64,000 bases of DNA from JBGZEX01 sp041846495 (GCA_041846495.1 JBGZEX010000083.1:1-64000), one strand, 5' to 3'. Counted from the stretch's first letter, positions 35,902-45,216 are shown. Notes: a model not told the origin generated them from the letters alone. Made by a program: numbers and translations.

Positions 35902-35990
35902 AGAAATAGATGAACGTTTTTTTCATAATTTGTATATTAGGTTAGTAGTTAGCGAGGGTGTGTCGAAAGGCACACCCTCATTTCTTTTTA
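35902..35990 (+). ncRNA. candidate small RNA or terminated leader (about 90 nt)
   Basis: Bounded by the TACATTTG promoter box and an intrinsic terminator. The transcript would begin near 35902 and end in the T-rich tract after 35979. It contains a U7 stretch and a short frame, MNVFFIICILG (35910-35945), which could be a hydrophobic leader peptide or coincidence. It could act as a free small RNA or as an attenuator for the ROK kinase gene 70 bases on. No Rfam family is assigned with certainty. Confidence 0.4.
35954..35979 (+). terminator. strong intrinsic terminator with GNRA loop
   Basis: GAGGGTGTG (35954-35962) pairs perfectly with CACACCCTC (35971-35979). The two further pairs U-G and C-G close a GAAA tetraloop, and ATTTCTTTTTAT follows. 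This is the clearest Rho-independent terminator in the window. Confidence 0.85.
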
Positions 35991-36059
35991 TAACGGGAAA
36001 GGCTTATTTAAAATCTCCTTTTTTTGTATATTTACCATCTGAACTTTAAGCCCAACATT

Positions 36060-37031
36060 ATGAAAACAGAAATCACTTTAGGCATCGACATCGGAGGTAC
36101 GAATACGGCTTTCGGACTTATCGACAAAAAAGGGAAATGCGTAGGGGAAGGCAATATTCCCACCTGGAAGCATAGCGACATACAAGATTATTTGAATGAA
36201 ATACACGAAACCGTAGAAAAATTGTATGCTCCCTTAAAAGAAAACTTCAGCTTAGTAGGAATCGGCATAGGCGCACCTTCCGGCAATTACTACGACGGGG
36301 CAATAGAAGCCACCAATCTTCCGTGGAAAGACCGTATCTACTTTTGCGAATTATTTCAAAAATTCTATCCCGAAATTCCCGTCTGCCTGACCAACGACGC
36401 CAATGCGGCTGCAATCGGAGAAATGGTGTACGGAAATGCAAAAGGGATGAAGAATTTCATCATGGTGACTTTGGGTACCGGAGTAGGGAGCGGATTCGTT
36501 GCCAACGGAGAGATAATTTACGGCCATGACGGATTTGCAGGAGAACTCGGACATATCATCGTTTCGCCGGGAGGAAGAGAATGCAGTTGCGGACGTAAAG
36601 GGTGTCTCGAAACCTATGTGTCGGCAACAGGCGTAAAACGTACGGTATACAAAATGTTAGCGGAACATAATATCCCCAGCGAACTGCGAGACGTACCTTT
36701 CAATAAATTAGAATCCAAAAAAGTGGCCGAAGCCGCCGAAAAGGGGGATAAAATAGCTCAACTCACTTTCGAATATACGGGACGTAAACTCGGAGAGGCC
36801 TTAGCCAATGCTACGGCCATAACGAGTCCCGAAGCGATTTTCCTCATGGGCGGACTCGCAAAAGCCGGCTCCCTTATTTTCGAACCCACCCAAAAACATA
36901 TGGAGGGAAATATGCTCTATATGTATAAAAACAAGGTAAAACTTCTCCCTTCCGGCATAAAAGGCAATGTAGCCATCTACGGAGCCTCCGCTCTTGCATG
37001 GAATGAAATCGAGAAAAACAAAAAAATATAA
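36060..37031 (+). CDS. ROK family sugar kinase (probable glucokinase)
   Basis: A 323-residue protein counted from the ATG at 36060. The ATP-binding motif LGIDIGGTNTAFGL is at the N-terminus, with catalytic LTNDANAAAIGE, GTGVGSGFV and the zinc-binding ROK signature CSCGRKGCLE. The family phosphorylates glucose, mannose or N-acetyl sugars; the substrate is inferred as glucose from overall similarity only. ispD follows after 3 bases. A TATATTTA element lies 26 bases upstream. Confidence 0.88.
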   Translation: MKTEITLGIDIGGTNTAFGLIDKKGKCVGEGNIPTWKHSDIQDYLNEIHETVEKLYAPLKENFSLVGIGIGAPSGNYYDGAIEATNLPWKDRIYFCELFQKFYPEIPVCLTNDANAAAIGEMVYGNAKGMKNFIMVTLGTGVGSGFVANGEIIYGHDGFAGELGHIIVSPGGRECSCGRKGCLETYVSATGVKRTVYKMLAEHNIPSELRDVPFNKLESKKVAEAAEKGDKIAQLTFEYTGRKLGEALANATAITSPEAIFLMGGLAKAGSLIFEPTQKHMEGNMLYMYKNKVKLLPSGIKGNVAIYGASALAWNEIEKNKKI

Positions 37032-37034
37032 ACG

Positions 37035-37757
37035 ATGCGGAATATCGCCGTAATTCTGGCCGGAGGCATAGGTAAAAGAGTAGGCAATAACATTCCCAAA
37101 CAATTCATAGCGGTGATGGGAAAACCCATCATCGCTTATGCTCTTTCCGCCTTCGACAACCATCCGCTTATCGACGAAATAATCGTCGTCGTTCATAAAG
37201 ACTATATCGAAAAGACCGGAAATATCGTCCGGGAGGAAGATTTCAAAAAAGTATGCCGCATCGTTCCCGGGGGAAAGGAGCGATACGAATCCACATATGC
37301 CGCCCTCGAAGTATACGGAAAAGAGGAATGCAATCTTATCATCCACGATGCTGCCCGTCCTTTCCCGACAAAATCGATCATAGACAATGTAATTTCGCAC
37401 TTAAAAACGCATAAAGCCGTAAATACGGCCATAGATTCGACGGATTCTCTCATAAAAAGCGATTCCGCACATGGGACGATGCGGGAAATCGTCGATCGGA
37501 ATACCGTAATGAGGGTGCAAACCCCTCAGGGATTTTATGCGCCCCTGTTGAAAAAAGCTTATGAAATCGGCATGCGGAATCCGGATTTCAAAACCACGGA
37601 CGATTGCAGCGTCGTACACGAATATCTCCCCGAGGAAACAATCGCCGTCGTAAAAGGCGATCCTATGAACATAAAAGTCACCACGCCTTACGACCTTCTC
37701 CTCGTGGAATTTATTCTCAGTCGAGGGTCGGTCGATTTCTGCGGCGATAATCGATAA
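37035..37757 (+). CDS. ispD: 2-C-methyl-D-erythritol 4-phosphate cytidylyltransferase
   Basis: A 240-residue enzyme of the MEP isoprenoid pathway that adds CMP to methylerythritol phosphate. The nucleotide-binding opening reads VILAGGIGKRVGNNIPKQF, followed by VPGGKERYESTYAAL, HDAARPF and VQTPQGF. Its last 41 bases overlap the 3' end of folA on the other strand. Confidence 0.94.
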   Translation: MRNIAVILAGGIGKRVGNNIPKQFIAVMGKPIIAYALSAFDNHPLIDEIIVVVHKDYIEKTGNIVREEDFKKVCRIVPGGKERYESTYAALEVYGKEECNLIIHDAARPFPTKSIIDNVISHLKTHKAVNTAIDSTDSLIKSDSAHGTMREIVDRNTVMRVQTPQGFYAPLLKKAYEIGMRNPDFKTTDDCSVVHEYLPEETIAVVKGDPMNIKVTTPYDLLLVEFILSRGSVDFCGDNR

Positions 37758-38220
37758 AAGTATAGGGATATTCGTTTTTCTCATCCCCCATATGAGATTC
37801 CCGCCAAATCTCCTCCCATTCTTCCGGAAGCACATCGGGAATAAAAACATCTCCTTCGAGTTCCGTTTCTATCCGGGTAATATAAAGGCGGTCGGCCATA
37901 GACCAGGCCTGACGGTAAACGGAACCGCCACCGATGATAAACACTTCGTCTTCCTCTTTTACGAGCTCTATGGCCGATTCGAGACTTCCGGCACGTTCGC
38001 ATCCCGGAAACTCTTTTCCGGAATTCCGGCTTATCACGATATTGCGCCTTTGGGGCAAGGCCTTACCCATGGACTCGAAAGTACGTCTTCCCATAATTAC
38101 ACTATGTCCGGTCGTAATTTTTTTAAAATACCTCAAATCGCCGGACAATCTGGCAAGCAAACGATTATTCTTGCCTATGGCATTATTGCGTGTAGCCGCT
38201 ACAATAATCGATAATATCAT
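37717..38220 (-). CDS. folA: dihydrofolate reductase
   Basis: A 167-residue enzyme reducing dihydrofolate with NADPH. It shows IIVAATRNNAIGKNNRLLA, the NADPH-site GRRTFESMGKALPQRRNIVIS and the IIGGGSVYRQA motif. I chose the ATG at 38220; a TTG two codons earlier overlaps the thyA stop. It follows thyA by 2 bases, coupling the enzyme that regenerates tetrahydrofolate to the one that oxidises it. It ends convergently within ispD. Confidence 0.94.
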   Translation of the reverse strand: MILSIIVAATRNNAIGKNNRLLARLSGDLRYFKKITTGHSVIMGRRTFESMGKALPQRRNIVISRNSGKEFPGCERAGSLESAIELVKEEDEVFIIGGGSVYRQAWSMADRLYITRIETELEGDVFIPDVLPEEWEEIWRESHMGDEKNEYPYTFIDYRRRNRPTLD

Positions 38221-38222
38221 AA

Positions 38223-39017
38223 TCAAACTGAAATTTCTCCTTTTATATGAGGATGAGGATGATAATTACGGAGTTCAAAATCCTCGTATTTAAAATCGAA
38301 TATGTTTTTCACTTCGGGATTCAAATGCATATCCGGCAATTTCCGGGGAGTACGCCCCAACTGTTCTTTCACCTGCTCTATATGGTTGACATATATATGT
38401 ACATCTCCGAACGTATGGATGAATTCTCCGGGTTCCAAGTCGCATACCTGAGCTATCATCATGGTCAATAATGCATAGGATGCGATATTGAAAGGCACTC
38501 CCAAAAAAGAATCCGCACTGCGCTGGTATAATTGACAGGAGAGTTTTCCCCCGGATACGTAAAATTGAAATAAGGCATGACAAGGAGCCAAAGCCATTTT
38601 TTCGATTTCCCCGGCATTCCATGCACTGACAATCAAACGCCTCGAATCGGGTTCGCATTTGATATCGCGTACGACCTGCGAGATCTGGTCCAGACAACTT
38701 CCGTCCGGGCGGGTCCACGATCTCCATTGCCCTCCGTATATGGGGCCCAAATCCCCTTTTTCATCCGCCCATTCGTTCCATATACGCACTCCGTGTTCCC
38801 GAAGATAACCGATATTGGTGTCTCCTTTGAGAAACCAAAGAAGTTCGTAGATAATCGATTTCAAATGAAGTTTTTTAGTAGTCACCAAAGGAAATCCTTC
38901 CTGAAGGTCGAAACGCATTTGATGACCGAATATGCTTATGGTTCCCGTACCGGTACGGTCGTTTTTCATCTCTCCCCGCTCGAGAATATTTTTTAAAAGT
39001 TCCAAGTATTGTTTCAT
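38223..39017 (-). CDS. thyA: thymidylate synthase
   Basis: A 264-residue enzyme making dTMP from dUMP with methylene-tetrahydrofolate. The active-site cysteine is in [12 protein letters not shown], with substrate-binding [17 protein letters not shown] and HIYVNHIEQ. The normal length indicates the classical ThyA. folA is immediately downstream, and an O-methyltransferase gene lies 4 bases upstream. Confidence 0.96.
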   Translation of the reverse strand: MKQYLELLKNILERGEMKNDRTGTGTISIFGHQMRFDLQEGFPLVTTKKLHLKSIIYELLWFLKGDTNIGYLREHGVRIWNEWADEKGDLGPIYGGQWRSWTRPDGSCLDQISQVVRDIKCEPDSRRLIVSAWNAGEIEKMALAPCHALFQFYVSGGKLSCQLYQRSADSFLGVPFNIASYALLTMMIAQVCDLEPGEFIHTFGDVHIYVNHIEQVKEQLGRTPRKLPDMHLNPEVKNIFDFKYEDFELRNYHPHPHIKGEISV

Positions 39018-39021
39018 AACG

Positions 39022-39651
39022 TTATTTTTTTCGTATCACCATAATACCATGCCTTAAAGGTAATAATATATTCTCAATACCGATATCACTCCGCACCATT
39101 TCATTGAATTCCGCTATTCCGCGGGTTTGCGCATCATCCGCATTTCCTCCTTCCAACACCTTGCCGTTCCATAAGACATCGTCCGCCACGATGATTCCTC
39201 CCGGACGCAACCGGGGAATCACCGTTTTATAATATTCCGCATACTGCCGTTTATCCCCGTCTATATATACCAAATCAAAACTTCCGGGAATAGCGGGAAT
39301 AATTTCGAGAGCATCGCCTATATAAAGCCGGATAATATCATTCAAACCGCTTTTATCCATATATTTACGGATAAAATCTTCGTACTCCTCATTTTTCTCT
39401 ATCGTATGTACGCATCCCGAAGAAAGGCCCAGCCCCATGGATATGGCGGAATATCCCGTAAAACTCCCGATATCCAATACGGAACGGGCTCCCGATATCT
39501 TACACAACATACGCAGGAAACCGCCTTGAACCGCACCCGAAAGCATACGGGGACGCAACATGCGGATATGAGTCTCTCGTGCCAATTCCTTAAGTATATC
39601 CGGCTCTTCTTCACTATAACGATATATATAGTCCTCCAATCTCTTATCCAT
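39022..39651 (-). CDS. O-methyltransferase (class I SAM-dependent)
   Basis: A 209-residue catechol O-methyltransferase-like protein. [19 protein letters not shown] is the SAM-binding motif. [20 protein letters not shown] and [12 protein letters not shown] are the metal-site motifs of the YrrM/COMT family. The substrate is unknown. It lies between the M16 protease gene (11 bases upstream) and thyA (4 bases downstream). Confidence 0.88.
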   Translation of the reverse strand: MDKRLEDYIYRYSEEEPDILKELARETHIRMLRPRMLSGAVQGGFLRMLCKISGARSVLDIGSFTGYSAISMGLGLSSGCVHTIEKNEEYEDFIRKYMDKSGLNDIIRLYIGDALEIIPAIPGSFDLVYIDGDKRQYAEYYKTVIPRLRPGGIIVADDVLWNGKVLEGGNADDAQTRGIAEFNEMVRSDIGIENILLPLRHGIMVIRKK

Positions 39652-39662
39652 ATCTCCCGACT

Positions 39663-40880
39663 TTATTTATATACGATTACGGACATATCGTCGATGGAAA
39701 AAACCTCTTGTGCCACTTCGCTCATCGTCGTGGCATCTATATTGTAAATTTTCTCGAAAACTTCCTCCGGTTCATCCACTTCGTCGTAAATCAAATAGCT
39801 TTTACCTATGGACAACATCAGATTTTCCTTATTTTCAAACCCTATAAGCATCTGATTAACCGTTTGTTTCAATATTTTCTGCAATTGCAATTTCCGGAGC
39901 GGTTGTTCGCACATCCGTTTCAATTCTTTATTGCAAAGCGAAAAACAACGATTGAAATCCCCCGGATCGCAATCGAAATATACGGAAAATATTCCCGTAT
40001 CCGAATAGGGAGTATAACCCGCCTCTATACTGTAAACCAAACCGTATTTTTCCCTTATGCTCAAATTCAGACGCGAATTCATCGTAGCCCCTCCGAGCAA
40101 TCCGGTCAGAATCGAAAGCGGCAAACGTTTCTCATCGGTATAATCGTAAGCAAGATTCCCCATTACACAATACACCTGATTGGTATTCTTTTCCACCTCC
40201 CTGTATACGGGTTTATAGTCCACCGGCTTAATCCTCCGACTCTGAAAAATCCCTCCGGGAACACTCCCGAAATATTTATCCGCCAAAACCACCAATTCGT
40301 CGAAATCGATATTCCCTACCGAAGCTATCACTATATTCCGCGGAATATAGTATTTGCCGACGAAATCCATAATGGCTTCCCGGGATATGGCCCTCACCTG
40401 CTCCTCCGTACCCAGAATATTCCGCCCCATGGGATAACCCTCGTATACCATTTCCTCGAATTCGTCAAAAATCGAATCTCCGGGTAAATCCTTATAAGAG
40501 TTGATTTCATCCGCAACCACTTCTTTCTCCTTTAAAATTTCCTTATCCGGAAAAACGGAGCCGAATACGATATCCGAAAGCAACTCCAATGCCCTTTCGT
40601 AATCCTTTGCGAGGAAATTCGAATATATACAAGTATCTTCCTTGGTAGTAAACGCATTGAGTTCTCCCCCCACATCCTCCATCCGGCTGAGGATATGATA
40701 GGCCTTGCGCCGATTCGTACCCTTGAATATCACATGCTCGATAAAATGTGCGATTCCGTACTCTCCCTCCCGTTCATCCCTGCTCCCCACATTGAGGATA
40801 ACCCCACAGCTTGCAACACAGCCGTCGGTACGATTATGTATGATTTTCAATCCGTTGGGAAGTATATATTTCTGATACAT
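39663..40880 (-). CDS. M16 family zinc peptidase
   Basis: A 405-residue pitrilysin/processing-peptidase homologue with the inverted zinc motif HFIEH (in GIAHFIEHVIFKGT, about residues 44-48) and the downstream glutamate region ELNAFTTKEDT. It is a single two-domain unit. It resembles the YmxG/PqqL group, which degrades or trims peptides. No signal peptide is visible, so it is probably cytoplasmic. The tig terminator is only 16 bases upstream, so its promoter must overlap that hairpin, or some readthrough occurs. Confidence 0.88.
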   Translation of the reverse strand: MYQKYILPNGLKIIHNRTDGCVASCGVILNVGSRDEREGEYGIAHFIEHVIFKGTNRRKAYHILSRMEDVGGELNAFTTKEDTCIYSNFLAKDYERALELLSDIVFGSVFPDKEILKEKEVVADEINSYKDLPGDSIFDEFEEMVYEGYPMGRNILGTEEQVRAISREAIMDFVGKYYIPRNIVIASVGNIDFDELVVLADKYFGSVPGGIFQSRRIKPVDYKPVYREVEKNTNQVYCVMGNLAYDYTDEKRLPLSILTGLLGGATMNSRLNLSIREKYGLVYSIEAGYTPYSDTGIFSVYFDCDPGDFNRCFSLCNKELKRMCEQPLRKLQLQKILKQTVNQMLIGFENKENLMLSIGKSYLIYDEVDEPEEVFEKIYNIDATTMSEVAQEVFSIDDMSVIVYK

Positions 40881-40896
40881 AAACCGAAACTAAATA

Positions 40897-40937
40897 AAGA
40901 GTCGTCTGCCGGATCCCGAATTCTGCAGACGACTCTT
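40897..40937 (-). terminator. tig intrinsic terminator
   Basis: Perfect 13-bp stem AAGAGTCGTCTGC (40897-40909) with GCAGACGACTCTT (40925-40937), 15-base loop, followed on the minus strand by TTTATTTA. It lies about 100 bases past the tig stop and just before the M16 protease gene. Confidence 0.8.
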
Positions 40938-41036
40938 ATAAAAAACATTGAAATACGATATAAAGACAAAAGGAATACCTCCCGTTCTCCGTTTCCATAT
41001 CCTATTTCTCAATCCTTTTCATCCAACCCGGTCATA

Positions 41037-42383
41037 TTAAAAGAGTTTTTCGAAATCTTCCATGGATATTTCGGTATCTTCTATTTTAACATGCTCTTTT
41101 ACAGCTCCGTACACCTTCTCCTCCTTAGCTTTTTCATAAAGGTTTCTGAATTGCTGCTTATCCTCTAAAAGCCGCTCTGCAAATTTATCCAATTGTTCGT
41201 CGGTAAGTCCGAACAGACCGTATTGTTGAAGCTGGGCAGCGGCAAGGCTCCTCCCGGCGGCACGGATATCCTCGTCTTCCACTTTGAGTTCGTATTTTTT
41301 AAGTACGGCATCTTTCAATAATTCCCATACGAATTCTTTCCTGTAATCTCCGTAATTTTTATCCACATCCTCCCGGGAAATCTTATCGTTCGTCGTCAAT
41401 ATCCAACGTTTAAGGAATTCGTCGGGAAGCTCGATTTTATCGTTTTTCTTCATCAATTTTTCCCGGGCATCCACCGTAAAGCGATAATCGGTATTGGAGC
41501 GCAATTGAAGAGCGACATCCTCTTTCACCCGTTCCCGGAATTCTTCGTCCGTCTTCACATTTCCTTCTCCGTAGAGCTTGTCATATAACGCCTGATTTAT
41601 ATCCGCATCCACAAATCTTCTTATGCTTTCGATAGAGAATTTGAAATCGGAATCTATATTTTCAGCCTCCTCTTTGGATAGGCCGAGCATGGCGGAAAAA
41701 TCCGTTTTATTGGGATAAGCCTTGGAGGGATTGAATACCACCTCATCCCCTATCTTCTTGCCTTTGAAAAGTTCTGCGGAAGATTCGTCTTTCATATGAC
41801 TCACGGACATCGAGGTTTGGGGATTGGAGATTCCTCCTGCCTTTACTCCGCCCTTATCGTCCAACTCCTCCAACTTACCGGTAAGATACTCCGTCCCTTC
41901 AATCGTATCCACATCCTGCATGCTTCCGTTGGATTTACGAATATGGGCAATCTGTTTCTCAAGCATGGCATCGTCCACAATAATCGTATAATAAGGCAGT
42001 TTCTCCCTCTTGGTCATTTCCACATTCACTTCGGGAGCCAAAGCGATATCGTAGAAAAACTCGAAAGACTCGCCTTCCAAATTCAAATCTTTTTGTGCAT
42101 CCTCATCGGGAAGAGGCTCTCCCAATATATTCAAATCATTATCCTTAATATATGCGGTAAGAGCTTCATTCAACTTTTTATTCAGTTCTTCCACAAGAAC
42201 CGATTGTCCGTACATCCTTTTAATAATCCCCAAGGGCACTTTGCCTTTACGAAAACCGTCCACAACGGCTTTTTTCCGTAAATCATTCAATTTTCCATCC
42301 ACGCCTCCGGCGTAATCTTCCTTACCTAATTCGATCTTAAGAACGAGATTAAGATCGTCAATTTGGTTCTTTGTTATATTCAT
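41037..42383 (-). CDS. tig: trigger factor chaperone
   Basis: A 448-residue ribosome-associated chaperone. The N-terminal ribosome-binding domain contains the signature GFRKGKVPLGIIKRMYG at about residues 44-60. A divergent peptidyl-prolyl isomerase-like middle (about 150-250) and the long helical C-terminal arms follow. It lies downstream of tRNA-Leu on the same strand and ends before a strong terminator. Confidence 0.93.
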   Translation of the reverse strand: MNITKNQIDDLNLVLKIELGKEDYAGGVDGKLNDLRKKAVVDGFRKGKVPLGIIKRMYGQSVLVEELNKKLNEALTAYIKDNDLNILGEPLPDEDAQKDLNLEGESFEFFYDIALAPEVNVEMTKREKLPYYTIIVDDAMLEKQIAHIRKSNGSMQDVDTIEGTEYLTGKLEELDDKGGVKAGGISNPQTSMSVSHMKDESSAELFKGKKIGDEVVFNPSKAYPNKTDFSAMLGLSKEEAENIDSDFKFSIESIRRFVDADINQALYDKLYGEGNVKTDEEFRERVKEDVALQLRSNTDYRFTVDAREKLMKKNDKIELPDEFLKRWILTTNDKISREDVDKNYGDYRKEFVWELLKDAVLKKYELKVEDEDIRAAGRSLAAAQLQQYGLFGLTDEQLDKFAERLLEDKQQFRNLYEKAKEEKVYGAVKEHVKIEDTEISMEDFEKLF

Positions 42384-42411
42384 AATCTTTCAATAAATAA
42401 TTTCAAATCAA

Positions 42412-42436
42412 AAGCCACCTCTATGCAAGGTGGCTT
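42412..42436 (-). terminator. tRNA-Leu terminator
   Basis: AAGCCACCT (42412-42420) pairs with AGGTGGCTT (42428-42436) around a 7-base loop, followed on the minus strand by TTGATTTG. It lies 15 bases past the tRNA 3' end and ahead of tig. Confidence 0.65.
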
Positions 42437-42450
42437 AATCTCCGCTCTCG

Positions 42451-42532
42451 TGCGGGCGAAGGGACTCGAACCCCCACGTCTCTCGACACTAGATCCTAAG
42501 TCTAGTGCGTCTACCGATTTCGCCACGCCCGC
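42451..42532 (-). tRNA. tRNA-Leu(UAG)
   Basis: On the minus strand the acceptor stem GCGGGCG pairs with CGCCCGC. The D-arm region reads TGGCGAAATCGGTAGACGC, the anticodon stem CTAGA/TCTAG encloses the loop CTTAGGA with anticodon TAG, a class II variable arm follows, and the T-arm contains GGTTCGAGTCC. It is 82 bases long with discriminator A and no encoded CCA. It reads CUA (and other CUN) leucine codons. Confidence 0.95.
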
Positions 42533-42545
42533 TTCTTAGGAAGTA

Positions 42546-42553
42546 CAAAGGTA
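42546..42553 (-). promoter_or_regulatory. tRNA-Leu promoter -7 box (TACCTTTG)
   Basis: Minus-strand TACCTTTG matches TAnnTTTG, 13 bases before the first base of the mature tRNA. Confidence 0.6.
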
Positions 42554-42648
42554 ATTTACCGATATTAAATATGCAAGAATTTTCCTTTTTTTCACCGATT
42601 AATTCGAATTTAAACCCGAAATCTCATATACGACTTCAAAAATATTCA

Positions 42649-42656
42649 TATCTTTG
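42649..42656 (+). promoter_or_regulatory. promoter -7 box (TATCTTTG) of the 42677 gene
   Basis: Perfect TAnnTTTG match, 20 bases before the ATG at 42677. Confidence 0.55.
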
Positions 42657-42676
42657 CATTTTTTAATATCAGTTAT

Positions 42677-43246
42677 ATGAAACCTGTTATTTTAATTATA
42701 CTAATCGGTATAAACCATTGCATATTCGCCCAGAAATGGGACACAAAAACGGATTTGTCGGAACCGCACGAAATCAAACTGAATCTTCCTATGGCGATTT
42801 TCGGGAAAACCTTGGAAATGGCTTACGAGCATGTCATTACCCCCAATTTCAGCATCGGCTCTTCTTTAGGTGCGGGATTCGGAGACGAATCCATCGGCTA
42901 CAGATTTCAAATCGGACCCTATGTCCGATTGTTCGAAAAGGGATTCTTTATGCCTCAAGATATGCCGGCTTCCGGATATTTTCTTGAAATAAACACTTCC
43001 TGTGCCTATAAAAAAGCATCTTACAATTTTTCTTACGCTATTCCCGACATGATCATCACATTAACCAAAGAAAACATCGTTTTCTCTTTTGGCGGAGGTA
43101 TAAGTACCGGATGGAAATTCGTCGGAAGGAACAACTGGCTGTTGGAAATATTTTCCGGCATAGGATATGATTTCATTCGTAAAAAGAAATACGATTCGAC
43201 GAAATATTACTATCGCATAGGATTTTCCGTCGGAAAACGGTTTTAA
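42677..43246 (+). CDS. small outer-membrane beta-barrel-like protein (189 aa)
   Basis: Signal peptide MKPVILIILIGINHCIFAQ (cleavage near residue 19) followed by about 170 residues of alternating hydrophobic strands. Glycine- and aromatic-rich segments (FSIGSSLGAGFGDESIGYRF, FSFGGGISTGWKF, LLEIFSGIGYDFI) and a C-terminal phenylalanine (GKRF) suggest an eight-stranded barrel. I cannot assign a specific family. The gene is isolated, with its own promoter, and converges on lptB. Confidence 0.72.
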   Translation: MKPVILIILIGINHCIFAQKWDTKTDLSEPHEIKLNLPMAIFGKTLEMAYEHVITPNFSIGSSLGAGFGDESIGYRFQIGPYVRLFEKGFFMPQDMPASGYFLEINTSCAYKKASYNFSYAIPDMIITLTKENIVFSFGGGISTGWKFVGRNNWLLEIFSGIGYDFIRKKKYDSTKYYYRIGFSVGKRF

Positions 43247-43280
43247 ACGTCCGTTCAACGGAAATCCTCCGTAAGATAAT

Positions 43281-44012
43281 TTATTTTTTCTTCCGCAACT
43301 CGAAATTTTTCCCCAGATAAACCCTTCTCACCTCCGGATCCTGAGAAAGGTATTCCGCCGTACCGGACTGGAGTATCTTTCCGTCGTACAACAGATAAGC
43401 CCTGTCGGTTATCGATAAAGTTTCCTGTACATTATGATCCGTAATCAATATGCCTATATTTTTATCCTTGAGTTTCCTCACTATGGACTGTATGTCTTCC
43501 ACCGCAATGGGGTCGACTCCCGCAAAAGGTTCGTCCAACAATATGAACTTGGGACGTATCGCCAAGGCCCTCGCTATCTCGGTACGTCTCCTTTCGCCTC
43601 CCGAAAGTTGAATGCCGTAGCTTTTGCGAATCCGCTGGAGTCCGAATTCGTCGAGCATCTCCTCCAAACGGTCCCGCTGCTCTTTTTTGGACATCCGGGT
43701 CATTTCCAAAACGGTAAGCAAATTGTCCTCGACGCTCAAACGACGGAATACCGAAGCCTCCTGCGACAAATAACCTACCCCCAATTGAGCGCGCCGGAAT
43801 ACGGGTTCTTTGGTTATATTCCTTTCATCCAAAAAAATACGACCGTTATTAGGCGTTATCAAGCCTACTATCATGTAAAACGTCGTCGTCTTCCCCGCTC
43901 CGTTAGGTCCCAACAAACCTACGATTTCTCCCTGTTGAACCTCCACGCTGACTCCGTTCACCACCTTGCGGTTTTTATATTTTTTCTCTAAATTTTCAGC
44001 TCTTAATATCAT
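43281..44012 (-). CDS. lptB: LPS export ATPase LptB
   Basis: A 243-residue soluble ABC ATPase that drives lipopolysaccharide extraction by LptFG. Walker [10 protein letters not shown], the LptB-typical [19 protein letters not shown]-loop region, signature LSGGERRR and Walker [13 protein letters not shown] are all present. It has its own TAAGTTTG box and lies downstream of kdsD, another LPS gene. Confidence 0.94.
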   Translation of the reverse strand: MILRAENLEKKYKNRKVVNGVSVEVQQGEIVGLLGPNGAGKTTTFYMIVGLITPNNGRIFLDERNITKEPVFRRAQLGVGYLSQEASVFRRLSVEDNLLTVLEMTRMSKKEQRDRLEEMLDEFGLQRIRKSYGIQLSGGERRRTEIARALAIRPKFILLDEPFAGVDPIAVEDIQSIVRKLKDKNIGILITDHNVQETLSITDRAYLLYDGKILQSGTAEYLSQDPEVRRVYLGKNFELRKKK

Positions 44013-44034
44013 AAGTCGTATTATTTGAAAACTC

Positions 44035-44042
44035 CAAACTTA
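44035..44042 (-). promoter_or_regulatory. lptB promoter -7 box (TAAGTTTG)
   Basis: Minus-strand TAAGTTTG matches TAnnTTTG in the 68-base gap between kdsD and lptB, 23 bases before the lptB ATG. Confidence 0.45.
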
Positions 44043-44080
44043 CACAAATTTAACGGACGATGCTTCCATAAAGCGATATA

Positions 44081-45055
44081 TTACACAACCCCTTCTCTTA
44101 GAATATCGTGAATATGTATCATACCTTTGTAAACATCCTCCTCTCCGATAATGACCAATTGGGTTATACTGTTCTTCCGCATAATCATATAAGCATTATA
44201 AGCCAAATCCTCCTCTTCTATCGATTTGGGATTTTTACCCATAATATCTCCGGCCTCAATATTCTCGAATGTCTCGTACTTCTCCAACATCCGCCTCAAA
44301 TCCCCATCGGTTATAATTCCGGCCAAACACCCGCCTTCGTCCATTACGGCAACGGCTCCCAAACGCCCTTTCGATATTTCCAATATCACCTTGCGGATAT
44401 CGTCGTGTATGGAAACCGCCGGACGATTACTTCCGTCATACAGGTCGGACACCCTCAAATAAAGACGTTTTCCGAGAGAACCTCCGGGATGATATTTTGC
44501 AAAATCTTCGGAAGAAAAATGCCGGCAACCGATCAAACATGCCGCTAAGGCATCCCCGATAACCAATTGAGCCGTAGTAGAGGTCGTGGGAGCCAAATTC
44601 AAAGGACAAGCCTCCCGCTCCACTGTGGAGCGGATGACATATCGCGCATTGGTCGCCAAAAAAGAATCGGGATTTCCTACAATAGCAACGATATTATTAT
44701 TCCCGAGATTCCGTATCAAAGGGATCAAAACCTTGATTTCCGAAGTATTCCCGCTCTTGGATATACAAATGACCACATCCTCCCGTTTAATCATCCCCAA
44801 ATCGCCGTGAATGGCATCCGCCGCATGCATAAAAACCGAAGGCGTACCGGTGGAATTAAGCGTAGCCACTATCTTCTGACCGATAATGGCGCTCTTCCCT
44901 ATCCCGCTTACAATCACCCTTCCCTTAGTCTTATAAATCAAATCCACAACCGCCTCAAAATCGTCGTCTATATAGGCCGTCAAACCTTGTACCGCCTTAG
45001 CTTCATCGAGTATCAGTCGCTTTGCAACATTTTTAACATCAACCGAATGGGACAT
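44081..45055 (-). CDS. kdsD: arabinose-5-phosphate isomerase (KdsD/KpsF)
   Basis: A 324-residue enzyme converting ribulose 5-phosphate to arabinose 5-phosphate, the Kdo precursor. The SIS domain at about residues 35-180 contains GIGKSAIIGQKIVATLNSTG and ISKSGNTSE. Two CBS domains fill residues 205-324 (GITDGDLRRMLEKY). It fits beside lptB in LPS synthesis and export. Confidence 0.93.
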   Translation of the reverse strand: MSHSVDVKNVAKRLILDEAKAVQGLTAYIDDDFEAVVDLIYKTKGRVIVSGIGKSAIIGQKIVATLNSTGTPSVFMHAADAIHGDLGMIKREDVVICISKSGNTSEIKVLIPLIRNLGNNNIVAIVGNPDSFLATNARYVIRSTVEREACPLNLAPTTSTTAQLVIGDALAACLIGCRHFSSEDFAKYHPGGSLGKRLYLRVSDLYDGSNRPAVSIHDDIRKVILEISKGRLGAVAVMDEGGCLAGIITDGDLRRMLEKYETFENIEAGDIMGKNPKSIEEEDLAYNAYMIMRKNSITQLVIIGEEDVYKGMIHIHDILREGVV

Positions 45056-45131
45056 ATTTTAAATTCATTAATAACTTTTATTGGAATAACCCTTGGTAAG
45101 TTTATTTTTTAGTATAACTTTACATAAAGTA

Positions 45132-45139
45132 CAAAGATA
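45132..45139 (-). promoter_or_regulatory. kdsD promoter -7 box (TATCTTTG)
   Basis: Minus-strand TATCTTTG, a perfect TAnnTTTG match, 76 bases before the kdsD ATG. Confidence 0.5.
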
Positions 45140-45216
45140 CATTTTTAGACTTACCCATAGCATGAATAACGACAGATTTTTTTGTTTATTTTCTGTGATA
45201 CATGAAAACTAAGTTC

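Larger units (their letters stand above)
35684..36059. other. 376-base intergenic region before the ROK kinase
   Basis: AT-rich interval without a normal-sized gene. The first ~200 bases show nothing I can identify. The second part holds a promoter box (35887-35894), a possible short transcript and a strong terminator hairpin (35954-35979), then a TATATTTA element (36027-36034) that is likely the promoter of the ROK kinase gene. Confidence 0.6.

Noticed and set aside
37717..39017. folA-thyA as part of a plasmid or phage segment
   Set aside because: The neighbours are ordinary chromosomal genes with similar codon use, and no integrase or mobility gene is near.
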